Assembly (NCBI GenBank): GCA_963724985.1
Contig: CAVRWV010000033.1
Location: 620,001-684,000, forward strand
Direction of reading: 5' to 3'
From: JAJPJE01 sp963724985
GTDB taxonomy: Bacteria; Acidobacteriota; Terriglobia; Terriglobales; Acidobacteriaceae
Length of the DNA: 64,000 nt
Shown here: in pieces, positions 51,049 through 60,913 of the stretch
Layout: each line of letters opens with the position of its first letter
Position numbering within the stretch: the stretch's first letter is position 1
Position numbers and translations under genes: made by a program
Notes under the pieces: model-generated
What the model was told of the DNA's origin: nothing
Seen by the model: only the letters and a program-made list of their open reading frames with translations
Databases searched by the model: none

Positions 51049-51765
51049 CTGCATCCAATTGAACAGACCGAGGTTCTGCGTGCCGAAAAGCTGAGAAAGG
51101 TTTTCCGTTCAGGCAGCTCCGACCTCGTGATCTTTGACAACTTGTCTTTCCAGATTTACGAGGGCGAGATGGTGGCCATCGTAGGGCAGTCGGGCGCTGG
51201 GAAAAGTACCTTATTGCATATCCTTAGTGCGCTTGATAGCGCTTCCGAAGGTGACGTATACTGCGCCCAACAAAAGCTGAGATCGCTCTCCGATGAAGCC
51301 GCGGCCGGCTTCCGGAATCGCGAAATTGGATTCGTCTGGCAGTTTCATTACCTGCTACCCGAATTCAACGCGTTGGAGAACGTGGCCATGCCTCTCCTGG
51401 TGAGAGGAATGAGCCGCGGGAAGGCCGAAGAGGAAGCAGGAAAGTGGTTGCGCGAGGTTGGCTTAGCTGACCGGGCGCACCATAGGTCAGGGGAACTATC
51501 CGGGGGAGAGCAACAGCGCGTGGCGATTGCACGCGCCCTGGTAACCAGGCCGAGATTGCTCCTCGCGGACGAACCTACCGGCGACCTCGACAACCAGACC
51601 GCCGAGGCGGTATTTGAATTGATCGCTAGGCTGCATCGCGACTACCGGCTTACCTCCCTCATAGCTACACACAATCTCGCGTTCGCGCGCCGCTGCGACC
51701 GGGTTTTCCGGTTGGAGCGGAAACAGCTATTGGAAGTAACACCGGCTAGTTTGATGTTGGATTGA
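51049..51765 (+). CDS. lolD: Lipoprotein-releasing ABC transporter ATPase, CTG start likely
   Basis: 238 aa. Walker A VGQSGAGKSTLLHI, Q-loop GFVWQFHYLLPEFN, signature LSGGEQQRVAIARAL and Walker B LLADEPTGD are intact. The sequence TEVLRAEKLRKVFRSGSSDL upstream of the GTG at 51127 is typical LolD and must be translated. It has no ATG/GTG/TTG before a stop at 51043. CTG 51049 lies 6 nt after GGAG and would give LHPIEQTEVLRAEK, so a CTG (or ATT) start is proposed. It lies 241 bp after LolC/E. Confidence 0.88.
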   Translation: MHPIEQTEVLRAEKLRKVFRSGSSDLVIFDNLSFQIYEGEMVAIVGQSGAGKSTLLHILSALDSASEGDVYCAQQKLRSLSDEAAAGFRNREIGFVWQFHYLLPEFNALENVAMPLLVRGMSRGKAEEEAGKWLREVGLADRAHHRSGELSGGEQQRVAIARALVTRPRLLLADEPTGDLDNQTAEAVFELIARLHRDYRLTSLIATHNLAFARRCDRVFRLERKQLLEVTPASLMLD

Positions 51766-51882
51766 AGGCGGTTTGCTGGAAGGACGGTTCTCGCTGTTGC
51801 TCGTTGGCAGCGGGTCAGAAAGAACACAGAGGCTGGCGACGAGAAACAATCGTCCCTGGGGTCATTAGGAGAGGGAGACTCA

Positions 51883-54332
<2,450 letters not shown>

Positions 54333-54373
54333 ACGTCACCCGCAAACCAAGTCCATACCATGGAAGTACAAAA

Positions 54374-54402
54374 GGGGAGCCGCGAGGCTCCCCTGATTTT
54401 TG
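54374..54402 (+). terminator. Bidirectional Rho-independent terminator after clpC
   Basis: Stem GGGGAGCC/GGCTCCCC, loop GCGA, then TGATTTTT on the plus strand; on the minus strand the stem is followed by TTTTGT. It separates clpC from the convergent small gene at 54424. Confidence 0.88.
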
Positions 54403-54423
54403 CCATGCAACTTTCTGCGATGA

Positions 54424-54597
54424 TCACGGAATAAAATTAGCTGGCCAATTGACGTCGTCCTTTGCTTCCATGTGCTTGTCCAGACGATCTATGATTTCTT
54501 TTTCCTTCTGTTCGGACTTTCTGAGGTCGAGAATCAATGCCACGGCCACAAACACGAGCAACGCAAGGATCGCGGCGATGTACATAGCATCAGTCAT
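54424..54597 (-). CDS. Small single-TM membrane protein with charged tail
   Basis: 57 aa from ATG 54597 (MTDAMYIAAILALLVFVAVA). One TM helix is followed by DLRKSEQKEKEIIDRLDKHMEAKDDVNWP, a highly charged, coiled-coil-prone cytoplasmic segment. Layout resembles small membrane adaptors such as FtsB-like or phage-shock-type proteins, but no family match is claimed. Convergent with clpC. Confidence 0.6.
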   Translation of the reverse strand: MTDAMYIAAILALLVFVAVALILDLRKSEQKEKEIIDRLDKHMEAKDDVNWPANFIP

Positions 54598-54681
54598 TTT
54601 TTCGATGCTGCACCAATGTGCGGGAAAAGGCAAATTACTATTGAGAAAGTGCTCGCTTGGAATGACAGAAGAAGGGCTGCG

Positions 54682-55224
54682 CTACTTCCCCAGCGCCCGC
54701 TTGATCTCGCCTTCCAGCACCGCCATATCCGTCAGCCCAATGTGCTTGTGGTGGATCTGTCCGTCACGCCCGATGACAAATGTTACCGGCAAGCCGAGAA
54801 CGCCGCCGTACTGATCCGCCAGTTTGGCATCGCCGAGCGCGACCGGATAGTTAATCCCGAATTGCTGCACAAACCCCGGCACGGGCTTGTCGCTGTCGTC
54901 CATCGAGATGCCGATCACTTGCAATCCCTGCGGACCGTACTGCTTCTGCCATTCCACGAACCTCGGGATCTCGGAGCGGCAAGGCGCACACCACGTCGCC
55001 CAGAAGTCGAGCAGAACGACTTTGCCCTTGTAATCGGCCAGGCGCAGCGGTTGGCCATTGATGTCGGTGAGCGTGAAATCGGGTGCAGCCTTCAGTTGCT
55101 TCGTTTCGCCTGGTGCTTGAGGTCCTGCTCCGCCGGACGATTGGCTGTGTCGACGAACTCCAAGATAGATTCCCAAGGCCAGCAGTACGAGCGCGAGAAT
55201 CAGCCTGATTGCAACGTTCTTCAC
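54682..55224 (-). CDS. TlpA/ResA-type thiol-disulfide oxidoreductase
   Basis: 180 aa from GTG 55224, overlapping the rhodanese stop by 4 bp (GTGA), so translation is coupled. One TM helix at residues 3-22 anchors the domain outside. Thioredoxin fold: APDFTLTDINGQPLRLADYKGKVVLLDFWATWCAPCRSEIPRF (active site CAPC), then VIGISMDD and LPVTFVIGRDG (cis-Pro). Reduces periplasmic disulfides, usually for cytochrome c maturation. Paired with a rhodanese-like exported protein. Confidence 0.93.
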   Translation of the reverse strand: MKNVAIRLILALVLLALGIYLGVRRHSQSSGGAGPQAPGETKQLKAAPDFTLTDINGQPLRLADYKGKVVLLDFWATWCAPCRSEIPRFVEWQKQYGPQGLQVIGISMDDSDKPVPGFVQQFGINYPVALGDAKLADQYGGVLGLPVTFVIGRDGQIHHKHIGLTDMAVLEGEIKRALGK

Positions 55225-55676
55225 TCGCTCTTCTCCGTCGGATAGCCCTTGTCGACCCAATCGGCGCCGAAGTTCTGCGCGATGTAAAGAACCTTCACGT
55301 TGGTGAATCCCATGGAGTGCAGGAGTTCGAATGCTGGTCGAACGTTCGGACAATGCCACCACGGACAGCATCCACAGTAGAGAACGATGGCTTTGTTCTT
55401 AGGCAAACTGCCGGCGCGCTTCTCGAGATTCTGAATCCCCGCGGCGTCAGTCGCAGCGCCAATGTACTCGGCGCCTGGAATATGCGCCTGCTGGTAGAGC
55501 TTCTGAAATCCCACCTGCAGGATCAGCGGCTTCGCGCCGGCGTTTGCTTGCAGAATCTTCGCCAGTGCATCCGGCTGGATCAGCGCGGAAGCTGGCACAT
55601 CGGCGGCCATGACATGCCCGGCCATTATCGCTAGTGCAAAAATCATCAGTAGGAAGTATGACTTTCGTGTCTTCAT
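55221..55676 (-). CDS. Exported rhodanese-like protein
   Basis: 151 aa from ATG 55676 (GGAG 6 nt upstream); an in-frame ATG at 55688 is less well placed. Signal peptide MKTRKSYFLLMIFALAIMAG, cleavage near MAADV. The domain ILQVGFQKLYQQAHIPGAEY and IVLYCGCCPWWHCPNVRPAF is a rhodanese/sulfurtransferase fold. The active-site loop has CGCCPWWHC, an unusually Cys-rich version of the usual CxxGxR. Coupled to the TlpA-type protein. A role in periplasmic sulfur or thiol chemistry is inferred. Confidence 0.85.
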   Translation of the reverse strand: MKTRKSYFLLMIFALAIMAGHVMAADVPASALIQPDALAKILQANAGAKPLILQVGFQKLYQQAHIPGAEYIGAATDAAGIQNLEKRAGSLPKNKAIVLYCGCCPWWHCPNVRPAFELLHSMGFTNVKVLYIAQNFGADWVDKGYPTEKSE

Positions 55677-55821
55677 AAGCGGCTCCATTATGCGCAACCA
55701 CGCGGCGAACCCGCAACTATGTGCCCGCATGTGACCAGAGTACGTTGGGCTTGCGAGAACTACACGGAAAACGAGAAAATTAGGTACTATCAGAGGAGCG
55801 GTTTTTATACCGGGAGCACTC

Positions 55822-56052
55822 ATGGTGAAGCGTCGTGGCAATCCGAACTGGGGAAAACCGGAAATAACCCCTGTCAGCGTTACCCCTAGTGCGTTTGAAC
55901 AGACCGTTCGACGTCTGAAACTGTCGCCGCACGAGTACGTGGAATCAGCTGCGCTACGCGACTGGGTTCTGAAGAATAAGGACTCGAAGTACGTCCCGCA
56001 GGACCTGCTGAAAGCCTGGGGCTTCGGCGTACGAAGCGACATCGACGGCTAG
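55822..56052 (+). CDS. Small conserved hypothetical protein
   Basis: 76 aa. Start ATG 55822 with a GGGAG ribosome site. It begins MVKRRGNPNWGKPEITPVSV and continues with a helical, ribbon-helix-helix-like stretch SAFEQTVRRLKLSPHEYVESAALRDWVL. The SPHEYVESAALRDWV helices suggest a RHH-type DNA-binding protein with a basic N-terminus, which is inference. No family named. Divergent from the rhodanese gene; about 145 bp of shared promoter space. Confidence 0.65.
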   Translation: MVKRRGNPNWGKPEITPVSVTPSAFEQTVRRLKLSPHEYVESAALRDWVLKNKDSKYVPQDLLKAWGFGVRSDIDG

Positions 56053-56151
56053 CCGTTTACGCGAAACAGCCGGACTGCCATCCACGAGCCATCTACCTGA
56101 GTGCCGCTTAGAATTTCGGAAGAGGTTTTCAGGCGCGCATAGAGACGTAAT

Positions 56152-56445
56152 TCATCTCTCGACCCGGCAGAAGTGAGCGCGATTAGCTTTGAACTCGAAT
56201 AGGTTCACCCGAAGTTGTTGACCGTCCTCGGTTTCAAGGACACCGAAGGGATCCGGTAGAACGCCGCTGTTCCACCAGACGAATCCGTCGCTACGCTGCA
56301 TCTCGGTTGAGATTCGAGTTCCAGCCGCAATAGTCTCAGACCATGTGTCGAGGAAGTATCGTACCGAGAGAGGCGTTTTCCCGTCCGCTAAAAGGCGGCC
56401 GTTTCCCTCGAGATGTGAGACCATTCGTTCTCGCCCTCGGCTCAT
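56152..56445 (-). CDS. Hypothetical protein downstream of the phosphoesterase
   Basis: 97 aa from ATG 56445, overlapping the phosphoesterase stop by 4 bp (ATGA). It has LLADGKTPLSVRYFLDTWSETIAA and a beta-rich C-terminal part (GVLETEDGQQLRVNLFEFK). No family, no TM, no signal peptide. Translational coupling suggests it works with the phosphoesterase. Confidence 0.55.
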   Translation of the reverse strand: MSRGRERMVSHLEGNGRLLADGKTPLSVRYFLDTWSETIAAGTRISTEMQRSDGFVWWNSGVLPDPFGVLETEDGQQLRVNLFEFKANRAHFCRVER

Positions 56446-57773
56446 GAATCCACGTCACTAGCGTCGCAAACATCCAGCTCGGGTTGCACTGGAAGAGGCG
56501 GCGGGGTCGCAAACGACATCGCCGAAAAGTCCAGCATGTCGAGCAGGTCATGCGCGGCAGCGTCCCTCGCGGTCAACGGTTGGAGGCCGAATCGTGTCTC
56601 GATGAATCTAAGAATCGATGTGTGATCGGCCACGACATGGGAGACGAAATTCTTTTGTGCCCATGGAGAGATCATGATGAGCGGCACTCGGAATCCGTAG
56701 CGATCGAAGTTCCCAGGGATGTCCCCTGGCTTAAGTATGGGAACGACATCGTCAGGTGGAGTCGCGGCAGGCGGAGGCACGTGATCGTAGAATCCTCCAC
56801 CCTCGTCATAGTTAAGCAGAAATACGGAACGAGTCCAGGCGGCACTCGACATTAGCGCGCTAATAAAGGTGCTGATGTACTTCGCGCCGGCTTGAATGTT
56901 ATTGATTGGATGCTCGTCCAATCCGGTGGCGGGACCGGACTCAATCATTGAGACCGCAGGAAGAGCACCGGAAGTAAGATCACTGAAAAATTGTTCGACA
57001 CCGACAATTTTCGATTGGTTCATATTGGAGCCGACGAACCATTGATAGTACGTGAAATCGCCGTTCACATAGATCTTCCAGGAAATCCCCGCCTTCTCAA
57101 GCAGATCGAAAATAGTCGGCTCGTTATATTGTTGCGGTTTGGGCACATCAGGGTAGACGCGCCCGAATGCCGATCCCGCAAGCTGGAACAGTCGATTGGA
57201 CAGGGTCTCGGCCGGCGAGGCTGAGAAGAAACGATCGCTGATCGCGAACTGAGAAGCCAGTTCGTAGTAGAAGGGCAGGTCGGCCTCGGTGTAGAAGCCC
57301 ATTGCGCGATGCCCCTCGATATCAACGCCCCCATTTTCGCGAGAGTACTTGGCCGCACTGAGCACAAAACCATCCATTGTTGCTTGAGTACTGTTAGGGT
57401 TGCTCCGGTTATAGTTCACGCGCGTCTCATTCCACGAAGGACTCAGGTCTTCGTGGCAAGAAGTGCTGAGGTGATAAGGAAGGACGACCTGCGATGGATC
57501 ATCGGCAGCCGGGTTCGAAGCGTTTGCTGGAAACCCGTCGACGGTTCCGAGAATTCCGCGAGCTGTACGATATTGTGGCAGCCTGCCGAAGTAGTGATCG
57601 AAAGATCGGTTCTCCTGCATGGTGAAGATGATGTGATCGATGTTGGCCTGTAGCGATCCCGCAGAGCTCGATGCCGGGATCGATGTAGCGCTAGTCAAAC
57701 CCGCGCATCCACCGGCAACACCAGCAGCCGTCCCCGCCCCCAGGACGGAGAGAAATTTTCGACGTGAAATCAT
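56442..57773 (-). CDS. Tat-exported phosphoesterase (phospholipase C / acid phosphatase family)
   Basis: 443 aa from ATG 57773. Twin-Arg signal with lipobox-like end: MISRRKFLSVLGAGTAAGVAGGC. The family block DHIIFTMQENRSFDHYFGRL (ENRSFDHYFG) is diagnostic of bacterial phosphoesterase/phospholipase C. NYDEGGGFYDHVPPPAATPPDD holds further metal-binding Asp/His. Cys after GG suggests lipidation. It hydrolyses phosphate esters or phospholipids outside the cytoplasm. The start was chosen because it gives the RR motif at position 4-5. Confidence 0.92.
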   Translation of the reverse strand: MISRRKFLSVLGAGTAAGVAGGCAGLTSATSIPASSSAGSLQANIDHIIFTMQENRSFDHYFGRLPQYRTARGILGTVDGFPANASNPAADDPSQVVLPYHLSTSCHEDLSPSWNETRVNYNRSNPNSTQATMDGFVLSAAKYSRENGGVDIEGHRAMGFYTEADLPFYYELASQFAISDRFFSASPAETLSNRLFQLAGSAFGRVYPDVPKPQQYNEPTIFDLLEKAGISWKIYVNGDFTYYQWFVGSNMNQSKIVGVEQFFSDLTSGALPAVSMIESGPATGLDEHPINNIQAGAKYISTFISALMSSAAWTRSVFLLNYDEGGGFYDHVPPPAATPPDDVVPILKPGDIPGNFDRYGFRVPLIMISPWAQKNFVSHVVADHTSILRFIETRFGLQPLTARDAAAHDLLDMLDFSAMSFATPPPLPVQPELDVCDASDVDS

Positions 57774-58151
57774 TTTGGCAACTAAGACGAGAAAACGAAT
57801 TTCGCTGTTGCCTCGCACTAGCGAGATGAGCCAGTCAATCCGCGTGCTTGCAATCTCCAATATTTGAAACTCTGCTGCATGGGAAAACCGCACCCTGCGC
57901 CTGATCGCGCCGCCGAGTTGCTACTCGCAATAAAACCAACTGCGCTCGCCCCCGCGGCGTATAAACAAGGACTCACGCCTGAGTTACTTCTGGTGACACC
58001 CCGCGGCCAAGAGCGGCTGCTTAGACTCGCGTTAATCCCCGACTCGTGTGTATTAGTCCCGCGAGTGTCTTTCCAGGTTGATCCAGTCTGCGGATGCGCG
58101 ATATGTAGTTGGAAGACCCTGCTTACTTCCCAGTGCATCCGGAGAGCAACG

Positions 58152-58679
58152 ATGAAGACGCGAAGCTATCTGTTGATACTGATTCTGTTTCTCGCAGCAT
58201 CGACGATCGCGACAGCGCAAGCTAAGCCGTCGTCCTGCGACACTCGCGCGGAGAGCCGCCAGTTCGATTTCTGGGTTGGCGATTGGGACGTAGTCGCGAC
58301 GACGGGAAACAAACCGGCTGGCGTCAGCCACATCGAGCGTGCAATTGGAAACTGCGTGATCTGGGAGAACTGGACTTCGCTGGGCACCAGCGGCTACACC
58401 GGCAAAAGTTACAACGCCTACAACCCGAACTTGAAACGTTGGGAACAGTTTTGGGTCGACAATGCGGGCGACACGATTTTTTTCTACGGCAATCTGAAGG
58501 ACGGCGTGATGGACTTCTACACCGACGAGATTCCGCAGCCCGACGGAACCAGGTTGAAGCGGCACCTGCAGTTCTTCAACCTGGGTTCCGACAAAGTTCG
58601 CCAGTTCAGCCAGGGCTCGACCGATGGCGGCCAAACCTGGAAAGTTGAATACGACTTCACCTATATCCGCAAAAGGTAG
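58152..58679 (+). CDS. Exported DUF1579-like protein
   Basis: 175 aa from ATG 58152 (GGAGAG ribosome site). Signal peptide MKTRSYLLILILFLAASTIA. The mature part begins DTRAESRQFDFWVGDWDVVA, the DFWxGxWDV block typical of DUF1579-type beta-barrel proteins, and repeats beta strands ending KVEYDFTYIRKR. A much longer open frame from 57864 lacks a start context. Function of the family unknown, lipocalin-like fold suspected. Confidence 0.8.
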   Translation: MKTRSYLLILILFLAASTIATAQAKPSSCDTRAESRQFDFWVGDWDVVATTGNKPAGVSHIERAIGNCVIWENWTSLGTSGYTGKSYNAYNPNLKRWEQFWVDNAGDTIFFYGNLKDGVMDFYTDEIPQPDGTRLKRHLQFFNLGSDKVRQFSQGSTDGGQTWKVEYDFTYIRKR

Positions 58680-58713
58680 TCGTTTGTTCTAGCGCTTGGC
58701 CTTCGTCGAGCGC

Positions 58714-60051
58714 TTAGCTTTCGCCGTCTTGCGCGCGGGCGTCTTTCGGTTTGGCTTCTTCGCCAAACACGCGAGCGAAAATCTTATCCACGTTCCGCAA
58801 CTGCCGCCTTTGATCAAAAGCCTTTTCTAGCTGCTTCTTCGGAACGCGCCCGCTGATATCAGGATCGTTCAGCACCATTTCGTGGAAGTTCCCGCCTTCC
58901 TTCCACGCGCGCATGGCATTGCGTTGCACGATTCGGTAAGCATCTTCGCGAACCACTCCGGCTTCGACCAGGTCGAGCAGCAACTGTCCGCTGAACACCA
59001 GCCCGCCGGTGCTGTCCAGGTTGTGCTGCATACGCTCTGGATAAACCAGCAGAGTGTCCATCAGGTTCGTGGTTTTGTAGAGGAGGTAGTCCAGCAGAAT
59101 GGTCGAATCCGGCAGAATCACACGCTCCACCGAGGAATGTGAAATGTCACGTTCGTGCCAGAGCGCCACGTCTTCATAGGCAGCCTGAACGTTCGAACGC
59201 ACCACGCGCGCCAGCCCGCTGATCTGTTCGCAGGTTATGGGATTGCGTTTGTGCGGCATGGCCGAGGATCCCTTCTGCTTTTCGCTGAAGAATTCCTCCG
59301 CCTCGCGGACTTCGGTTCTCTGCAGGTGACGAACTTCGGTGGCAATGCGGTCGAGCGTGCACGCGATCACAGCCAGGGTCGCGACGTAGTTTGCGTGCCG
59401 GTCGCGCTGGATAACCTGGGAGGTGATGGGCGCGACGTGTAAACCCAAACGCTCGCAAATCATCTCTTCTAAATCGGGATCAAGATGGGCACCATTCCCG
59501 ACTGCACCCGAGAATTTGCCAACGCGCATTTCTTCGGCGGCAGCAGCAAAGCGTTTCAGGTTACGATCCATTTCGTCGTAGAAATTTGCGAGTACCAGTC
59601 CGAAGGTGATCGGTTCGGCATGCACGCCATGGGTCCGTCCGATCATAGGAGTGTGCTGGAATTCCAAGGCCCGGCGGCGGAGTACTTCATGCAAACGATG
59701 GAGATCGTCACTGAGAATAGCGGAAGCTTCTTTGATCTGCAGAGCCTGGGCAGTATCGACGACGTCGTTCGAGGTCAAGCCGTAGTGCAGCCAACGAGCG
59801 TCGGGGCCAACTTTTTCGGCGACGGCGGTAGTAAACGCGATTACATCATGGCGGACTTCTGCCTCGATTTCGTAAATGCGTTGCAGGTCGAAATCGGCTT
59901 TGCGGCGGATTGCCTGGGCAGCAGCTTTGGGGACAAGTCCGGCATCGGCGAGAGTCTCGGTGGCAGCCAGTTCGACTTCCAGCCATTTCCGGAACTTGTA
60001 CTCGTCGGTCCAGATTCTTCCCATTTCGGGACGTGTATAACGTGCAATCAC
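58714..60051 (-). CDS. purB: Adenylosuccinate lyase
   Basis: 445 aa. Motifs: YTRPEMGRIWTDEYKFRKWLEVELAA, GRTHGVHAEPITFGLVLA (catalytic His region), and the signature KGSSAMPHKRNPITCEQISG. Length and blocks fit the PurB subfamily. It cleaves adenylosuccinate to AMP and fumarate and SAICAR to AICAR. Single gene, minus strand, start at ATG 60051. Confidence 0.97.
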   Translation of the reverse strand: MIARYTRPEMGRIWTDEYKFRKWLEVELAATETLADAGLVPKAAAQAIRRKADFDLQRIYEIEAEVRHDVIAFTTAVAEKVGPDARWLHYGLTSNDVVDTAQALQIKEASAILSDDLHRLHEVLRRRALEFQHTPMIGRTHGVHAEPITFGLVLANFYDEMDRNLKRFAAAAEEMRVGKFSGAVGNGAHLDPDLEEMICERLGLHVAPITSQVIQRDRHANYVATLAVIACTLDRIATEVRHLQRTEVREAEEFFSEKQKGSSAMPHKRNPITCEQISGLARVVRSNVQAAYEDVALWHERDISHSSVERVILPDSTILLDYLLYKTTNLMDTLLVYPERMQHNLDSTGGLVFSGQLLLDLVEAGVVREDAYRIVQRNAMRAWKEGGNFHEMVLNDPDISGRVPKKQLEKAFDQRRQLRNVDKIFARVFGEEAKPKDARAQDGES

Positions 60052-60341
60052 GAACTATCTCCTCGGGACGCTCGGGCGTCGCACTACGACAGGTTTAAGG
60101 AAAGTTGTTGAAACGTATCAAAAACCAACTATTCTAACTGGAAGAAGGGCAAGCGCGGGCGGAATCGTGACAGTGATTGACTGGCGAGGGCATCCGCGTT
60201 TAGCCTCAGCTAGCTAGGCAGCGCACAATTAGGCTGGAGCAGTAACGCGAGATCCCTCCCGATCACGCTCTCCGGCGCTTGTCTGCCGGATATAAGTGTG
60301 CGCAAGAAAGCTCGCTAAAACATAAAGGGTGGGAATTACGC

Positions 60342-60779
60342 ATGTCTCCAAAAGAGGACATCGGTCTCCAGGATTACCGGGCCACTGCAGAATTTCGCTA
60401 TCAGATCCGCCGCTTCCTGCGCGCAAGCGAACAGATTGCGCGTACGTATGGTTTGAATCCACAGCAGTATCAACTGATGCTCGCCGTGAAGGGTCTTCCC
60501 GACGATCATGCCGCCACCATCGGCGAGGTTGCCGAGCGGCTTCAGATCCAGCATCACAGCACCGTTGAACTGGCCGACCGGCTTTCTGCCAAAGGGTTGG
60601 TTCGCCGCAAACGCGACAGCGAAGATCGACGTCAGGTCTTACTGGAGCTGACCGCGAAGGGTGAAAAGACGCTTCGGGAACTCGCCTTGCATCATCGCGA
60701 GGAGCTGCGTTCTACCGGGCCGGAACTGGTCGGGGCACTGAAAGGCGTGCTGGCCAACATCAAGCGAAACCGGCGTTAA
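60342..60779 (+). CDS. MarR-family transcriptional regulator
   Basis: 145 aa from ATG 60342. Winged helix: TIGEVAERLQIQHHSTVELADRLSAKGLVRRKRDSEDRRQVLLELTAKG, the complete MarR core with DRR wing. N-terminal dimer helix FRYQIRRFLRASEQIARTYGL. Ligand unknown. It precedes a CLC gene on the same strand by 134 bp, separated by two hairpins, so regulation of that gene is plausible. Confidence 0.93.
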   Translation: MSPKEDIGLQDYRATAEFRYQIRRFLRASEQIARTYGLNPQQYQLMLAVKGLPDDHAATIGEVAERLQIQHHSTVELADRLSAKGLVRRKRDSEDRRQVLLELTAKGEKTLRELALHHREELRSTGPELVGALKGVLANIKRNRR

Positions 60780-60798
60780 GTCGCTGAGCTATCGCAGT

Positions 60799-60821
60799 CC
60801 GACCTAAGTTCTTCAGGTCGG
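60799..60821. repeat. Inverted repeat 1 between marR and clc
   Basis: CCGACCT and AGGTCGG, 7-bp stem, loop of 9. Lies 20 bp after the MarR stop. Could be a terminator stem or an operator half pair. Confidence 0.5.
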
Positions 60822-60840
60822 AGGTTGTCTGGAAGGCGGC

Positions 60841-60876
60841 GGATACTGGCTGCGCGTTCCTCTGCAGCCAGTATCC
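60841..60876. repeat. Inverted repeat 2 between marR and clc, perfect 12-bp stem
   Basis: GGATACTGGCTG (60841-60852) and CAGCCAGTATCC (60865-60876) around a 12-nt loop. It lies 38 bp before the GTG start of the CLC gene; a stable hairpin at this place may terminate marR or influence translation of clc. Confidence 0.65.
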
Positions 60877-60913
60877 CTACCCGTACCAGTCGCAATACGA
60901 TATACTATCCGCT

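Noticed and set aside
57864..58151. 96-residue N-terminal extension of the DUF1579-like protein
   Set aside because: It would place the clear signal peptide at residue 97; ATG 58152 has its own GGAGAG ribosome site.
60841..60913. Fluoride riboswitch ahead of the CLC gene
   Set aside because: The channel has the classical GxEGP motif, not the fluoride-type, and the hairpin does not resemble the crcB motif layout.
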